From Clostridium sp. MD294 (GTDB lineage Bacteria; Bacillota; Clostridia; Lachnospirales; Anaerotignaceae): DNA of 64,000 bases. The notes under the pieces are model-generated. The model was not told the origin of the DNA, searched no databases, and was given only the letters and a program-made list of their open reading frames with translations. The DNA lies in contig NZ_CP097810.1 in NCBI RefSeq assembly GCF_000364165.2, forward strand, positions 2,234,130 to 2,298,129, given 5' to 3'. Shown piece by piece: positions 18,973 to 28,499 of the stretch; positions within the stretch are counted from its first letter, which is position 1, and every line of letters starts with the position of its first letter. The translations under genes were made by a program, and so were the position numbers.

Positions 18973-19299
18973 ATAAATACACAATTTAGAAAAGGCATTA
19001 TTGAAATGTGTGTACTTGCATTGATAGTAGAACAAGATATGTATGGTTATGAAATTGTACAGAGCATTGCCTCTTACACAGACATAAATGAAGGTACTAT
19101 TTATCCCATATTACGTCGTTTAACTACAGAAGAATATTTTGTTACCTATCTAAAAGAGAGCACTATAGGCCCTGCTAGAAAATATTATCATATTACTGAA
19201 AAAGGTAAAGGATATTTAGGTTCTCTTAAAAATGATTGGAAAGAATTTTCAAATATGGTCAATGATATATTGCAAGGGAAACAAAAAAACAGTGAATGA
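18973..19299 (+). CDS. PadR-family transcriptional regulator with apparent non-ATG start
   Basis: Winged-helix regulator of about 108 residues: N-terminal NTQFRKGIIEMCVLALI, then MYGYEIVQSI, NEGTIYPILRRL, and ARKYYHITEKGKGYL. PadR proteins of this group usually begin Met-Asn-Thr-Gln-Phe-Arg-Lys-Gly. Here the codon at the Met position is ATA (18973), preceded by ATT (18970). A perfect AAAGGAGG at 18957-18964 ends 5 bases before the ATT and 8 before the ATA. The only upstream alternative is a TTG at 18928 without a ribosome site, which would add 15 atypical residues. It precedes a HAAS-domain gene, the usual partner of such PadR proteins. Confidence 0.88.
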   Translation: MNTQFRKGIIEMCVLALIVEQDMYGYEIVQSIASYTDINEGTIYPILRRLTTEEYFVTYLKESTIGPARKYYHITEKGKGYLGSLKNDWKEFSNMVNDILQGKQKNSE

Positions 19300-19350
19300 A
19301 AGCATTTATAATTTTAAATCGTATTATTATTTAGAAAGGACTGATATAGT

Positions 19351-20073
19351 ATGACAAAAGAAAGCTATTTACAAGCTTTGGAAAACCTCTTAAAAAAGCA
19401 TCTTTCTAAATCAGAAATTGATGATATTTTAAGAGATTACGGAGAATATTTTGATGATGGAAGAAGACAAAATAAAACAGATACTGAAATTTCTGCTAAA
19501 TTAGGTGATCCTGAAATTATTGCACAGCAATTTATAGAAGAAATTGGAAATGAAAGCAATAAAGAAAGTAAAAAAGAAATTATTGACCAATTACTGCATA
19601 GCATGAAAGAAGGTACTGGAAAAGCATTTACTACATTAAAAAAAGAAACCAGCAAAACATTTCAAAATGCAAGTGATAAAATAAAAAATTCTGAAAAACA
19701 AAGTAATCTAAATATTGGCGGTAATATCACAAAGGGTACTAAAACACTTTTTTCTGTAATAAAATCTATTGCTGTATTTTTTGTATTTGCATTTTTACAA
19801 TTCTTTTTTACCATATTTGTATATGGTTTTTGTATTGGTGCAGCAATTTTTTTCGTATGTTGCGGTATATTTGGTATATTCTGTTTAGGTTTTTCACTTA
19901 CCTTTTTACCGCATATATTATCACTTTCCGTTGTATTTGCCATTATTGCCTCACTTGCATTGGCAGTACTTCTGATACTACTGACGCTTTATATACTAAA
20001 AATGAATATCAAACTCATCAAAAACTACATATTGATGAGAAATAATCGTTATACAACAAAGGGGGTTGCTTAA
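19351..20073 (+). CDS. HAAS/DUF1700-domain membrane protein
   Basis: 240 residues. The N-terminal HAAS domain (residues 1-65: SYLQALENLLKKHLSKSEID, ILRDYGEYFDDGRRQNKTD, KLGDPEIIAQQFIEEI) is the helical module that accompanies PadR regulators in Firmicutes. A charged linker follows, then two or three membrane segments at about 130-160, 162-185 and 188-215. Family members are thought to sense membrane state or bind the PadR partner; the exact job is unknown. The 51-base gap to padR and 1-base gap to the next gene indicate one operon. Confidence 0.88.
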   Translation: MTKESYLQALENLLKKHLSKSEIDDILRDYGEYFDDGRRQNKTDTEISAKLGDPEIIAQQFIEEIGNESNKESKKEIIDQLLHSMKEGTGKAFTTLKKETSKTFQNASDKIKNSEKQSNLNIGGNITKGTKTLFSVIKSIAVFFVFAFLQFFFTIFVYGFCIGAAIFFVCCGIFGIFCLGFSLTFLPHILSLSVVFAIIASLALAVLLILLTLYILKMNIKLIKNYILMRNNRYTTKGVA

Positions 20074-20074
20074 T

Positions 20075-20800
20075 ATGTTTAAAAAAATTACTATCATTAC
20101 TGCTATGGCTTTTTTGGTTTCTTTTTTAGGGTTTGCTATTACGCTTCCTATTGGTATCAAGACAGTTTTTGGAGATGTAGAGCATTTATTAGAAACATCT
20201 AGTATTACACCAGAAAAAATCGAAATTCCAAATCATATACAAACATTAGACATTGATTTCAATAACAATTATTATTACTATAATCATATATTAGTAAAAC
20301 AATCTCCAGATGATACTGCCTATATAGAAACATTTAATGTAGAAACATATTCTTCTATGTATGATACCGTTAGTATTAATTATATAGATGAAAGTACAGC
20401 AAAAATTGGTATTGAGCCTGTTTATGGTAAATTCAAATTCAACAAAAATACATTAAATAAAACGATTGTAAAAAAATTACAAAATTATCCAGATGCTATA
20501 CTATATATTCCTACTAGAATGAATATTATAACAGACAATCCTTATTATTTTGATAATATTTATTTTAATAATAAAGAGGAACTTTTACAGCAAGCAGATA
20601 CTGAAGAAGAACAACAAAGAATATTGGAACAAGCAGAAAGGCTAATGGAACAAAAAAGGGAAGAAGAAGAATATATATTACAAAGAGCAGAAGAAATTAG
20701 ACAACTGCAAGAAGAAGAACGTCAAATACAAATGCAGGAAGAAGAGCGTCAAAGAATAGATTATGAAGAAGAACAACAACATTTAAGAGATAATTACTAA
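20075..20800 (+). CDS. Membrane-anchored protein with a Glu/Gln/Arg-rich coiled-coil tail
   Basis: 241 residues from the ATG at 20075; GGGGG lies nine bases before it and the HAAS gene stops one base earlier. One N-terminal membrane segment or uncleaved signal (about 5-27) leads to a region of beta-type sequence (50-165) that could be a degenerate DUF4097-like domain, which often follows HAAS genes. From about residue 175 to the end the chain is almost only E, Q, R and L with heptad-like spacing (EEEQQRILEQAERLMEQKRE and similar), a long charged helix or coiled coil. Function unknown; placed in the PadR-HAAS operon. Confidence 0.82.
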   Translation: MFKKITIITAMAFLVSFLGFAITLPIGIKTVFGDVEHLLETSSITPEKIEIPNHIQTLDIDFNNNYYYYNHILVKQSPDDTAYIETFNVETYSSMYDTVSINYIDESTAKIGIEPVYGKFKFNKNTLNKTIVKKLQNYPDAILYIPTRMNIITDNPYYFDNIYFNNKEELLQQADTEEEQQRILEQAERLMEQKREEEEYILQRAEEIRQLQEEERQIQMQEEERQRIDYEEEQQHLRDNY

Positions 20801-20809
20801 TACTACAAT

Positions 20810-20840
20810 AAAGAGTATCTTTCAAAAAGATACTCTTTTT
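20810..20840. terminator. Bidirectional terminator after the PadR operon
   Basis: 11-bp arms (20810-20820 and 20828-20838) with a 7-base loop and T-run to 20840 on the plus strand. A matching A-run on the other side lets it also serve the convergent gene that ends at 20846. Confidence 0.85.
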
Positions 20841-20845
20841 ATTTT

Positions 20846-21790
20846 TCAAAATTCCATTGTTTCTGGGCTGTGTAATTTTTGATGTTTATAAATAGGAATG
20901 TTGTATTTCTTACCCAATGCTCTCACTAAATCTTTATAGCAGCCTTTCATTTTATCGTGAAATACAATAGCCTCCACACCACCTTCTATGGCATCAATAC
21001 AAGCGGAAGCTCTCTCCACACCTGTTTCATTTTCATATTCTCCTGCAACTAGCCATTGATTAGCTATAATATGTGTGACACCAAATGCTTCATTTTGCCC
21101 CCATTGTGTGAAAACAGCTTCTGCAAAATTAGGTTCAAAATGTACTCCTCCTACACAAAGCAAATTATGTACTGTTTTTCCATCATCTGTAAATATTTTT
21201 GTTAAAGAACGTGCTAATGCTCTCGCTGCTTCTTTATTTTCCCAACTTTCTGGTTCGCTACCTACTTCAATATCCATCATTGCAACTGGAAATTCGTTCA
21301 ATAGTGCAGGATTTCCTTCATTATGATATACTCCAGACCAATGCGTTGCTTCTGTTACAGTACGAAAATCATTTAAACCTAATTCTTTTCTATTTCTTTC
21401 TATTGCTAACATCAAATTTCTCATATATCTTGGTTTTGCTGCACCATATGTACCAGAATTTACATCTCCCAAAGAATGTACTGTTAATACTTTTTCTAAA
21501 GCATTTGTTCCTTCATGCCATGTTACCATGCCTGAAATATCAAAATCAGCAAAATATTTGTTCATTTCGGGAAGTAACCTTTCATATTCCAAGCAAATCG
21601 CTTTTTGTGTAGGTGCAAAATAGTATTCATTTCCTATTTCATCTATATATTTCATTACTTGTTGTCCATCAAATAAAATATCTGTTTTTTCTGCAAAATA
21701 TCCTTCTTGTTCTAATATATCCCATACATAATAGGATACATAACCAAATTCTTTATTATTATTGATAAAATAAACTGCTTTTTTATTCAT
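20846..21790 (-). CDS. D-aminoacyl-tRNA deacylase, archaeal/plant type (DTD2/GEK1-like)
   Basis: 314 residues. The family removes D-amino acids, and some aldehyde adducts, wrongly attached to tRNA. Matching blocks are MVTWHEGT, TVTEATHWSGVYHNEG (the paired His region), MMDIEVGSEPESWENKEAARALA, CVGGVHFEPNFAEAVF and AFGVTHIIANQWLV. These follow the order of conserved motifs in archaeal DtdA and plant GEK1. Ordinary bacteria use the unrelated DTD1 (Dtd) fold. The N-terminal 60 residues differ more. It stands alone between convergent and co-oriented neighbours. The assignment rests on motif pattern only. Confidence 0.72.
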   Translation of the reverse strand: MNKKAVYFINNNKEFGYVSYYVWDILEQEGYFAEKTDILFDGQQVMKYIDEIGNEYYFAPTQKAICLEYERLLPEMNKYFADFDISGMVTWHEGTNALEKVLTVHSLGDVNSGTYGAAKPRYMRNLMLAIERNRKELGLNDFRTVTEATHWSGVYHNEGNPALLNEFPVAMMDIEVGSEPESWENKEAARALARSLTKIFTDDGKTVHNLLCVGGVHFEPNFAEAVFTQWGQNEAFGVTHIIANQWLVAGEYENETGVERASACIDAIEGGVEAIVFHDKMKGCYKDLVRALGKKYNIPIYKHQKLHSPETMEF

Positions 21791-21861
21791 ATTGTACTCC
21801 CTCTCTTTTCTATTTTTTTAATATTATACCAATATAGAAAAGCAAGTGCAAATATAAAACT

Positions 21862-22638
21862 TTAAATATTTATTTCTGCTATTGAATATAAAACAGCTTT
21901 TCCACTCATTTTTATTCTATCTCCTACTACTTTACAATACAATGTGCCTCCTCTTTTAGAAGCCTGATATGCAACAATATCTTCTTTTTGCAATTTTTTA
22001 CTCCAATAAGGTACAATGTGGCAATGTCCAGAACCACAAACAGGGTCTTCTACTACATTTAATTTTGGTGCAAATGAACGAGAAATACAATCTGTATTTT
22101 CTCCTTTTGCTGTTACTTGTAAAAGTAATCCTTCTAGTCGTTTTACTTTTTCCATATCAGGCTGCAAATTTTTTACTATTTCTGCACTATCAAATATACA
22201 TAATAAATCTCTTGCTAAATAGGCTTCTGTCGGTGTTACTCCTATTGCTTGTATCATTTCATTTGTAATTTCTACTTTTTTTAAATCATATGCAGGAAAG
22301 TCCATTTCATATAACTCTCCTTTTTTATGTACTGATAAATCACCACTTAATGTAGTAAACACAACAGTTTCTGTTTCTTTGTCATAAAAATTCATAATAA
22401 CATAACCACAAGCTAATGTAGCATGACCACAAAGGTCAATTTCTCCTCCAGGAGTGAACCAACGTAAATGATATTTTTCTCCTTTTTTTACTGCAAAAGC
22501 TGTTTCAGATAAATTATTCTCTATTGCCATTTTTATCATAATATCTTCTGATGGAAATTTTTCCATAATACAAATCGCTGCTGGATTTCCTGTAAAAACT
22601 TTGTCTGTAAAAGCATCAATAATATATTGTTTTATCAT
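21862..22638 (-). CDS. PhzF-family isomerase/epimerase
   Basis: 258 residues from the ATG at 22638, chosen because GGAG lies seven bases before it; an ATG two codons earlier is too close to that site. Characteristic PhzF motifs are IDAFTDKVFTGNPAAIC at the start, NLSETAFAV with the catalytic glutamate position, LRWFTPGGEIDLCGHATLA, and in the second half DPVCGSGHCHIVPYW. Substrates vary widely across this diaminopimelate-epimerase fold family, so no reaction can be named. No operon partner is evident. Confidence 0.92.
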   Translation of the reverse strand: MIKQYIIDAFTDKVFTGNPAAICIMEKFPSEDIMIKMAIENNLSETAFAVKKGEKYHLRWFTPGGEIDLCGHATLACGYVIMNFYDKETETVVFTTLSGDLSVHKKGELYEMDFPAYDLKKVEITNEMIQAIGVTPTEAYLARDLLCIFDSAEIVKNLQPDMEKVKRLEGLLLQVTAKGENTDCISRSFAPKLNVVEDPVCGSGHCHIVPYWSKKLQKEDIVAYQASKRGGTLYCKVVGDRIKMSGKAVLYSIAEINI

Positions 22639-22745
22639 ATACATTCTCCTTTTTTAACAAATTATTTTAATATCAGTCAAATTATATTATCTGTAGTATA
22701 CTAGTCTTTTATTATGTTTTCAATATTTTTTATATTTAAAATAAC

Positions 22746-22778
22746 AAAGGCAAATGAAAATAATTTTCATTTGCCTTT
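22746..22778. terminator. Terminator downstream of the first chemoreceptor gene
   Basis: Perfect 15-bp inverted repeat (22746-22760 and 22764-22778) with a 3-base loop, 16 bases past the stop of the minus-strand chemoreceptor gene. The T-run on the minus side is broken by a G. Confidence 0.7.
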
Positions 22779-22793
22779 TCATATAAAATAGTA

Positions 22794-24950
22794 TTAAAAC
22801 TCTTTCAAGTGGAATTTACTTACTAAATCACGCAACAATTTTGATTGCTTTGACAGTTTTTCACTTGTAGAAACACTTTCTTGTACTGCATTTGTATTTG
22901 ATTGCACAACTTCTGCAATTAAATCAATATTTTTTACCAATTCTTCTAATGCTCTTTTTTGGTTTTGAGAAGCCAAACTAATTTTATCTACAGATGAAGC
23001 AATTTCTTTTGCACCTTCTACCACAGACAGAAATGATTTTGCTGTTTCATCTGCAATATTTGTTCCATTTTTTACAGCGGAAAAAGAACCTTCAATCAAT
23101 TCTGATGTTTGCTGTAATGCTTCTGCACTTTTTGACGCCAAATTACGTATTTCATCAGCTACTACAGCAAACCCTTTTCCTGCTTGACCTGCTCTTGCTG
23201 CTTCTATAGAAGCATTTAAAGATAGTAGATTTGTTTGTCTTGCAATTTCTCCTATTGTATTTAATATTTGCTCTATTCCTGCGGAAGATGTTCTAATATC
23301 AGCCATAGCCTCTACTAATTTTTTCATTTCATCGTTGCTTGTTTCTATATTTTCGCCTACTTGTTTTACTGCAAAACTTATTTTTTGTGCATCATCTGCA
23401 TTTGCTCTTACATCCTCAGATAAACTTTCTATAGATACTGCTAGTTCATCAATTGCTTTTTCTTGTTCTAATGCACCTTTTGATAATATCTGTGCTCCTG
23501 TGGATACACTAACAGAACCAGAAGCAACATCATCAGCTGAAATAGTAATTTGATGTAATGTTTCATTTAATGAACTTGCTATTTTTTCAATAGATGTTTG
23601 TATTGGTATAAAATCTCCAATATATTTCTGTTTGATTTCAATATCCATATTGTTCTCTGCCATTTCTGAAAGTTGCTGAGAAATATCATGCACATAATTG
23701 TCCATTGTTTCACTAATATGGTTAATACCGCTTGCTAAACGTCCTAATTCGTCATCTGTATTTACATCAATGTTAATTTTTAGATTTCCTTTTTCTAATT
23801 GAGAAGCACCTGCTGTAATATATGTAATAGGATAAAGAGAATTTTTAATAATTCTATAAATAATATACAGCAGTATAATACCAAACAATGTTACTGCTAA
23901 CATCAATTTAATAGTGTCTTTAATGATAGCTGTATTAAATTCTGCTTTGTCAATGGCAATATATAATGTCCATTCATTGCCATTTCCACTATTCATTTTA
24001 AGAGGTACTGTAACAGAAACACCTCTTCTCATTGTCGCAAAATTTGTTATGTCTGTATTAATAATATAGTTACTGTTCAAATGTGTACCTTCTGGCATTG
24101 CTTTTAATTTATCTGTATCTTCTGCTAAACCTTCATATCCTACTTCAGAAGCGTTTTTTCCGACATACTCATCACTATTTGTATCTAGCAAAACAGTTTT
24201 ATCTTCTGCAAGTGCTACCATATGTGTAGAAGCATATCCTGTACTTGCATATTGTTGTGTTTTCATATCACTTAAAGCAACATCACAGCCTGCTACTCCT
24301 AAAAATGCTCCTTCTGCATTATAAACTGGTGCAATAATACTAATCATCATAATATCCTCACCACGTAAATTATATACATAAGGTTCCATAATGTATGGCT
24401 GTCCAGAAGATTTTATTTGTACATAATATTCTTTTTCGAAATTATCAAAAGCATCTTCATGTTTTTCAAATGTCACACTTGTTCCTGTTTCATCTGGATA
24501 AGCAATTGCTTCATATGCAATTTCTCTATGATGTACACTATATGGTTCTCCATTTGCATCTGCTATAGCATTTTGTTCAAAATATGCAAATACTGTAGTA
24601 TAATTTTTATCTCCAGTTAATACACCAGCTAAAGCATTATCAATCGCTTGTCTTTGTTGGTCTGGAGGCAATGCTGATATATTTTTTAATGAATTTGCAA
24701 AACCTATCACTTGACCATAAACATTTTCTATAGTATTTTGAATTAAAAATGCGTTCTCATAAGCAGAAGAAATCAATTTACTATTTGTTACATCAACTAA
24801 AGATTTCATTGATATAGCACCAGATATAGATACATTAATCAAAAATATAATTGCTATAAATATACTCATTTTTGCAATAATTTTTTTACTTAAACTGCTT
24901 GAAAATTTTCTATTAACTTTTTTTGCTCCTCTACTTTTACCTTTCAACAT
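22794..24950 (-). CDS. Methyl-accepting chemotaxis protein with double-Cache sensor
   Basis: 718 residues from the ATG at 24950, which follows GGGGGAG; an upstream ATG would add 12 residues. One membrane segment lies near residues 24-45 and another at about 350-370. Between them is a large extracellular sensor of dCache type: FAYFEQNAIADANGEPY, then YVYNLRGEDIMMISIIAPVY and FLGVAGCDVALSDM. HAMP follows (NSLYPITYITAGASQLEKGN), then the long signalling helices with the tip GEIARQTNLLSLNASIEAAR and [18 protein letters not shown]. dCache domains often bind amino acids or amines. The ligand cannot be told here. Confidence 0.94.
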   Translation of the reverse strand: MLKGKSRGAKKVNRKFSSSLSKKIIAKMSIFIAIIFLINVSISGAISMKSLVDVTNSKLISSAYENAFLIQNTIENVYGQVIGFANSLKNISALPPDQQRQAIDNALAGVLTGDKNYTTVFAYFEQNAIADANGEPYSVHHREIAYEAIAYPDETGTSVTFEKHEDAFDNFEKEYYVQIKSSGQPYIMEPYVYNLRGEDIMMISIIAPVYNAEGAFLGVAGCDVALSDMKTQQYASTGYASTHMVALAEDKTVLLDTNSDEYVGKNASEVGYEGLAEDTDKLKAMPEGTHLNSNYIINTDITNFATMRRGVSVTVPLKMNSGNGNEWTLYIAIDKAEFNTAIIKDTIKLMLAVTLFGIILLYIIYRIIKNSLYPITYITAGASQLEKGNLKINIDVNTDDELGRLASGINHISETMDNYVHDISQQLSEMAENNMDIEIKQKYIGDFIPIQTSIEKIASSLNETLHQITISADDVASGSVSVSTGAQILSKGALEQEKAIDELAVSIESLSEDVRANADDAQKISFAVKQVGENIETSNDEMKKLVEAMADIRTSSAGIEQILNTIGEIARQTNLLSLNASIEAARAGQAGKGFAVVADEIRNLASKSAEALQQTSELIEGSFSAVKNGTNIADETAKSFLSVVEGAKEIASSVDKISLASQNQKRALEELVKNIDLIAEVVQSNTNAVQESVSTSEKLSKQSKLLRDLVSKFHLKEF

Positions 24951-25070
24951 AAAATTCTCCCCCATTGATATACTGTAAAATAACAAAATTAGTTAAAAAT
25001 ACTATATTGTATTATAATATAATATTATAATAAAGTCAATTTATTTTTATGAAAAATTGATAACATTTAT

Positions 25071-26429
25071 TTATATCATTTTATAATATTTCATTTCAAT
25101 TTCTTTATCTGCACAAATAATAAATCCAATATTTTCAACATATTCTCTTGGTTTTATATTTGCATTATAATTCATACAATAAACAAATAATTTATTTTTA
25201 ATCACATTAAAATTTCCATTCCAAGCATTTACCAGCGTTATAGCTTCATCAAATTGAAATGTTATATTCCACTGATTTCTTGTATAAGGACTATTATTTT
25301 TTATAGTACATTCATATTGATAATATTGTTTTCCATTTTGCTGCCAATGGTTTACTACATTTGTAGATATTTCTAAATTATTTTTATTTATATCTATATT
25401 TTGTATGCTATAATTTATATTTTGTGACTGTATTGTATTTTTACTTGTCAACATTTTATACAACCATTTTCCACTATCACTTAAATCGTCAATTGTAATA
25501 TTACTATTTTTTTTGCAATCACTTTTTAATATTGCTGATGTTTCTGCTTTATGAGATAAATTCCACACCACATAGCTTACATGATATTTATTCATCAAAT
25601 TTATCCATTCATTTGCCTGTTCTACATCTATCGCTCCATTTCCGCTAGCATCACAAATGCCAAACTCTGAAACAAATATAGGTGCTCCTTTTTCAATGGC
25701 TTTTTTCATACTATTTCGTAAATCTTGTTTATGTGTTGCTGCATAAAAATGCAATGTATACATAATATTATTTTCATTTAGAATAGGACTTTCTGCTGCC
25801 TGTTCTATAAACTGACTCCAATTAGGTGTACCTATCAATATTATATTATCTATATCATTTTTTCTTATTACATCAATGATTTCTTGTGCATATTTTTTAA
25901 TATCTTCCCAATCTGTACCACTATTTGGTTCATTGCATATTTCATAAATAATATTATTTTGTTTACCATATGTTTTTGACATTTCATCAAAAAATTCTTT
26001 TGCTTCTTTTTTATAAGTATTAGGATTTCCATCAGATAATATATGCCAATCAATTATGACATACATATCATATTTTGTAGCATATTCTACTCCTTTTTTC
26101 ACCAAACTTTTTAAATATTCTTTATTACCATCTGTACAATATCCCCCACTTTCTGCTGTATACATCGCAATACGAATAACATTAATCCCCCATTGTTGTT
26201 TTAATTCTTTAAAACATTGTTCGTTAATATATTCTGGAAACCATGCAATACCATGTGTACTAATCCCCTTTAACTGTACTATTTCTCCTTTTTCATTTAC
26301 TAATTGATTTCCTTTTACAGACAATGCACTAATTGTAGAAGCATTTTCTTTTGTTTCCGCCTTTACTTGCTCATACATTCCAAAACTAAACAACACTATA
26401 CTCAAACAAAAACAAATGATATTTTTCAA
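25071..26429 (-). CDS. Secreted glycoside hydrolase family 5 endoglucanase with CBM2-like module
   Basis: 452 residues. Signal peptide at 1-24 (hydrophobic core then VKA). The GH5 barrel (about 35-330) has YVIIDWHIL, the acid/base Glu167 in YEICNEPNSG, LHFYAATH, and the nucleophile Glu255 in FVSEFGICD, with WNLSHK near the end. The C-terminal 95 residues (YECTIKNNSPYTRNQWNITF, VNAWNGNFNV, NANIKPREYVENIGFI) look like a cellulose-binding CBM2-type beta-sandwich. It should cut cellulose or related beta-glucans outside the cell. The start is TTG with AAGGAGAG upstream; no ATG fits. Confidence 0.9.
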   Translation of the reverse strand: MKNIICFCLSIVLFSFGMYEQVKAETKENASTISALSVKGNQLVNEKGEIVQLKGISTHGIAWFPEYINEQCFKELKQQWGINVIRIAMYTAESGGYCTDGNKEYLKSLVKKGVEYATKYDMYVIIDWHILSDGNPNTYKKEAKEFFDEMSKTYGKQNNIIYEICNEPNSGTDWEDIKKYAQEIIDVIRKNDIDNIILIGTPNWSQFIEQAAESPILNENNIMYTLHFYAATHKQDLRNSMKKAIEKGAPIFVSEFGICDASGNGAIDVEQANEWINLMNKYHVSYVVWNLSHKAETSAILKSDCKKNSNITIDDLSDSGKWLYKMLTSKNTIQSQNINYSIQNIDINKNNLEISTNVVNHWQQNGKQYYQYECTIKNNSPYTRNQWNITFQFDEAITLVNAWNGNFNVIKNKLFVYCMNYNANIKPREYVENIGFIICADKEIEMKYYKMI

Positions 26430-26583
26430 ACAAATCTCTCCTTCTACTTATCATATTTTTTATTAGTATAGCACAATAATTTGTTTATTTACACATTATT
26501 ATTATACTAATTGACAATACTTTACATAATAGTATATAATACTATAAACATAAATCACATATTATATGACAGGAGATAAAACT

Positions 26584-28455
26584 ATGCAGAAAAAATTCAC
26601 AAAATACTTAAGTCTTTGTATGTTAGTAGCATTTATTATCATTGTTTGTATTGTTTTTGCTTTTCAAACTGCATTATCACGTTCTAATCAGAAAGCTGTC
26701 GCACTTGAAAAATTAAAAACGATAAAAACAACACTAATAGAAAATGATAATGAGATTAAAAAAATTAAACAAGACTTTGGAGAAGAAGCACTAATAAAAG
26801 CAAAAACATTGTCTTATATCATTTCAAAAGATACACAATTATTATATTCTGTAGATTTCATGCAAAATATAGCAGATTTATTAAATGTAAGTGAAGTACA
26901 TATTACAGATGAAAATGGTGTTTTACTTTGGGGAAACATACCTGAATATTATGGACTAAATTTTAACGATGGAGCACAAACACAAGCGTTTCTACCTATA
27001 TTAACAAATTCCTCTTTTCAATTAGCACAAGAGCCTCAGCCAAATCAAGCTACTGGAAAAATGTTTCAATACATAGGCGTTTCTCGTTTAGACTCTCCTG
27101 GCATTGTACAAGTTGGTGTAGAACCAGAAAAATTAAATACCGCACTTGCTAATAATACTATAGAAAAAGCCTTATCAAATATTGAATATGGTATCAGTGG
27201 TTATGTATTTGCAGTAGATACTAATACGGGAATTATGGCAGCAGGTACAAATGGAGAACAAATGACTTATCAACAATATGGTATTCCAGACAATATTATT
27301 TCTGAAACAAATCATTCGGGTAGTACTTTTGGTATAAATAAAATTCTTAATCAAAAAGTTTATGTTGTTACAGAAAAATATGAAAACTATATCATTGGTT
27401 TAGCAATGCCTACAAAAGAATTATATCGTTCTCGTACAAATCAAGTTATAACAATTATGTTTATTTGTCTTATTGTATTTATTATATTAATATTAGTAAT
27501 CAATTTTTTCATTCAAAATTATGTTGTTTTAGGAATACAGCAAATTATAGAAAAACTAAAACAAATTACTTCTGGAAATTTAGATGTAGAAGTAGATATT
27601 CATACAAATCAGGAATTTCACGATTTAAGTATTAATATTAATCAAATGGTAGCAAGTATAAAACAAAATATACAACAATCTGAACTTTTAATGCAAAAAC
27701 AAGAAGGTGTTGTAAATCAAGTAAAACAAGCTGCTGTTTCTCTTTCTGATACAACAACACAAACATTTCAAACATCGCAAGCAATTGTACAAGATACTAT
27801 AACACAAACACAATATGTAAACACATTACTTACTGACATGGAAAATCTTCTTGAAAAATCTAAAGAAAGTGAAGATATTTCTAATATAGTCGCTCAAAAT
27901 TCTGCCGATATGATAGAAGGTATGAAACAAACAAGCGAAGATATGGAACAAATGATGAATTCTATACATAGTATGCTACAAACAACTGAAAAAATTAAAA
28001 ATATTATAAATGAAATTGACTCTATTTCACAATCTACAAATATGCTTTCCCTTAATGCCTCTATTGAAGCTGCAAGAGCAGGGGCTGCTGGAAAAGGTTT
28101 TGCTGTAGTAGCAACACAAATTGGTACTTTGGCTGGTGAAAGTGCAACAGCATCAAAATCGACAAATGATTTAATTACAGCTACTTTAGATGCTATAAAA
28201 GATGGTGAAACATTTGCTCGCAAAGCAAATGACGAGTTTATACAAGTTATACAGCATACTACAAAATCACAAGAAGCAATTTCTCAGTTAATACATATTT
28301 TTAAGCAGCAAGCAGATATGGTACAAAATGCTACAGAAGGCATCAATCGTATTTCTAATTTAATACAAAACACAGTAAATATTGTAGAACAAAGTAAAGT
28401 AACATCTCAAAAATTATCAGAACAATCAGAAATGTTAAAAAACATTGTAACATAA
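26584..28455 (+). CDS. Methyl-accepting chemotaxis protein, Cache-type sensor
   Basis: 623 residues from the ATG at 26584, placed after AGGAG; another ATG six codons earlier overlaps that site. N-terminal membrane segment at about 10-30, extracellular sensor at 35-280 (VSEVHITDENGVLLWGNIP, FQYIGVSRLDSPGIVQVGVE, GYVFAVDTNTG), second membrane segment at about 290-315, HAMP, then the signalling domain. The tip reads IDSISQSTNMLSLNASIEAA and [20 protein letters not shown]. The sensor resembles Cache domains that read small carboxylates or amino acids, but the ligand is unknown. Divergent from the cellulase gene, with which it shares a 150-base promoter region. Confidence 0.92.
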   Translation: MQKKFTKYLSLCMLVAFIIIVCIVFAFQTALSRSNQKAVALEKLKTIKTTLIENDNEIKKIKQDFGEEALIKAKTLSYIISKDTQLLYSVDFMQNIADLLNVSEVHITDENGVLLWGNIPEYYGLNFNDGAQTQAFLPILTNSSFQLAQEPQPNQATGKMFQYIGVSRLDSPGIVQVGVEPEKLNTALANNTIEKALSNIEYGISGYVFAVDTNTGIMAAGTNGEQMTYQQYGIPDNIISETNHSGSTFGINKILNQKVYVVTEKYENYIIGLAMPTKELYRSRTNQVITIMFICLIVFIILILVINFFIQNYVVLGIQQIIEKLKQITSGNLDVEVDIHTNQEFHDLSININQMVASIKQNIQQSELLMQKQEGVVNQVKQAAVSLSDTTTQTFQTSQAIVQDTITQTQYVNTLLTDMENLLEKSKESEDISNIVAQNSADMIEGMKQTSEDMEQMMNSIHSMLQTTEKIKNIINEIDSISQSTNMLSLNASIEAARAGAAGKGFAVVATQIGTLAGESATASKSTNDLITATLDAIKDGETFARKANDEFIQVIQHTTKSQEAISQLIHIFKQQADMVQNATEGINRISNLIQNTVNIVEQSKVTSQKLSEQSEMLKNIVT

Positions 28456-28490
28456 AAAAACATTGAGGAGCTTTCTCCTCAATGTTTTTT
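28455..28490. terminator. Bidirectional terminator between chemoreceptor and livF
   Basis: 16-bp perfect arms (28455-28470 and 28475-28490) with loop CTTT; A-run on the left and T-run on the right. It ends both the plus-strand chemoreceptor gene and the minus-strand liv operon. Confidence 0.9.
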
Positions 28491-28499
28491 AGTTTATCA

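Noticed and set aside
25005..25035. AT-only palindrome before the first chemoreceptor gene as an operator
   Set aside because: In DNA this AT-rich such near-palindromes arise easily, and it is more likely just promoter -10 sequence.
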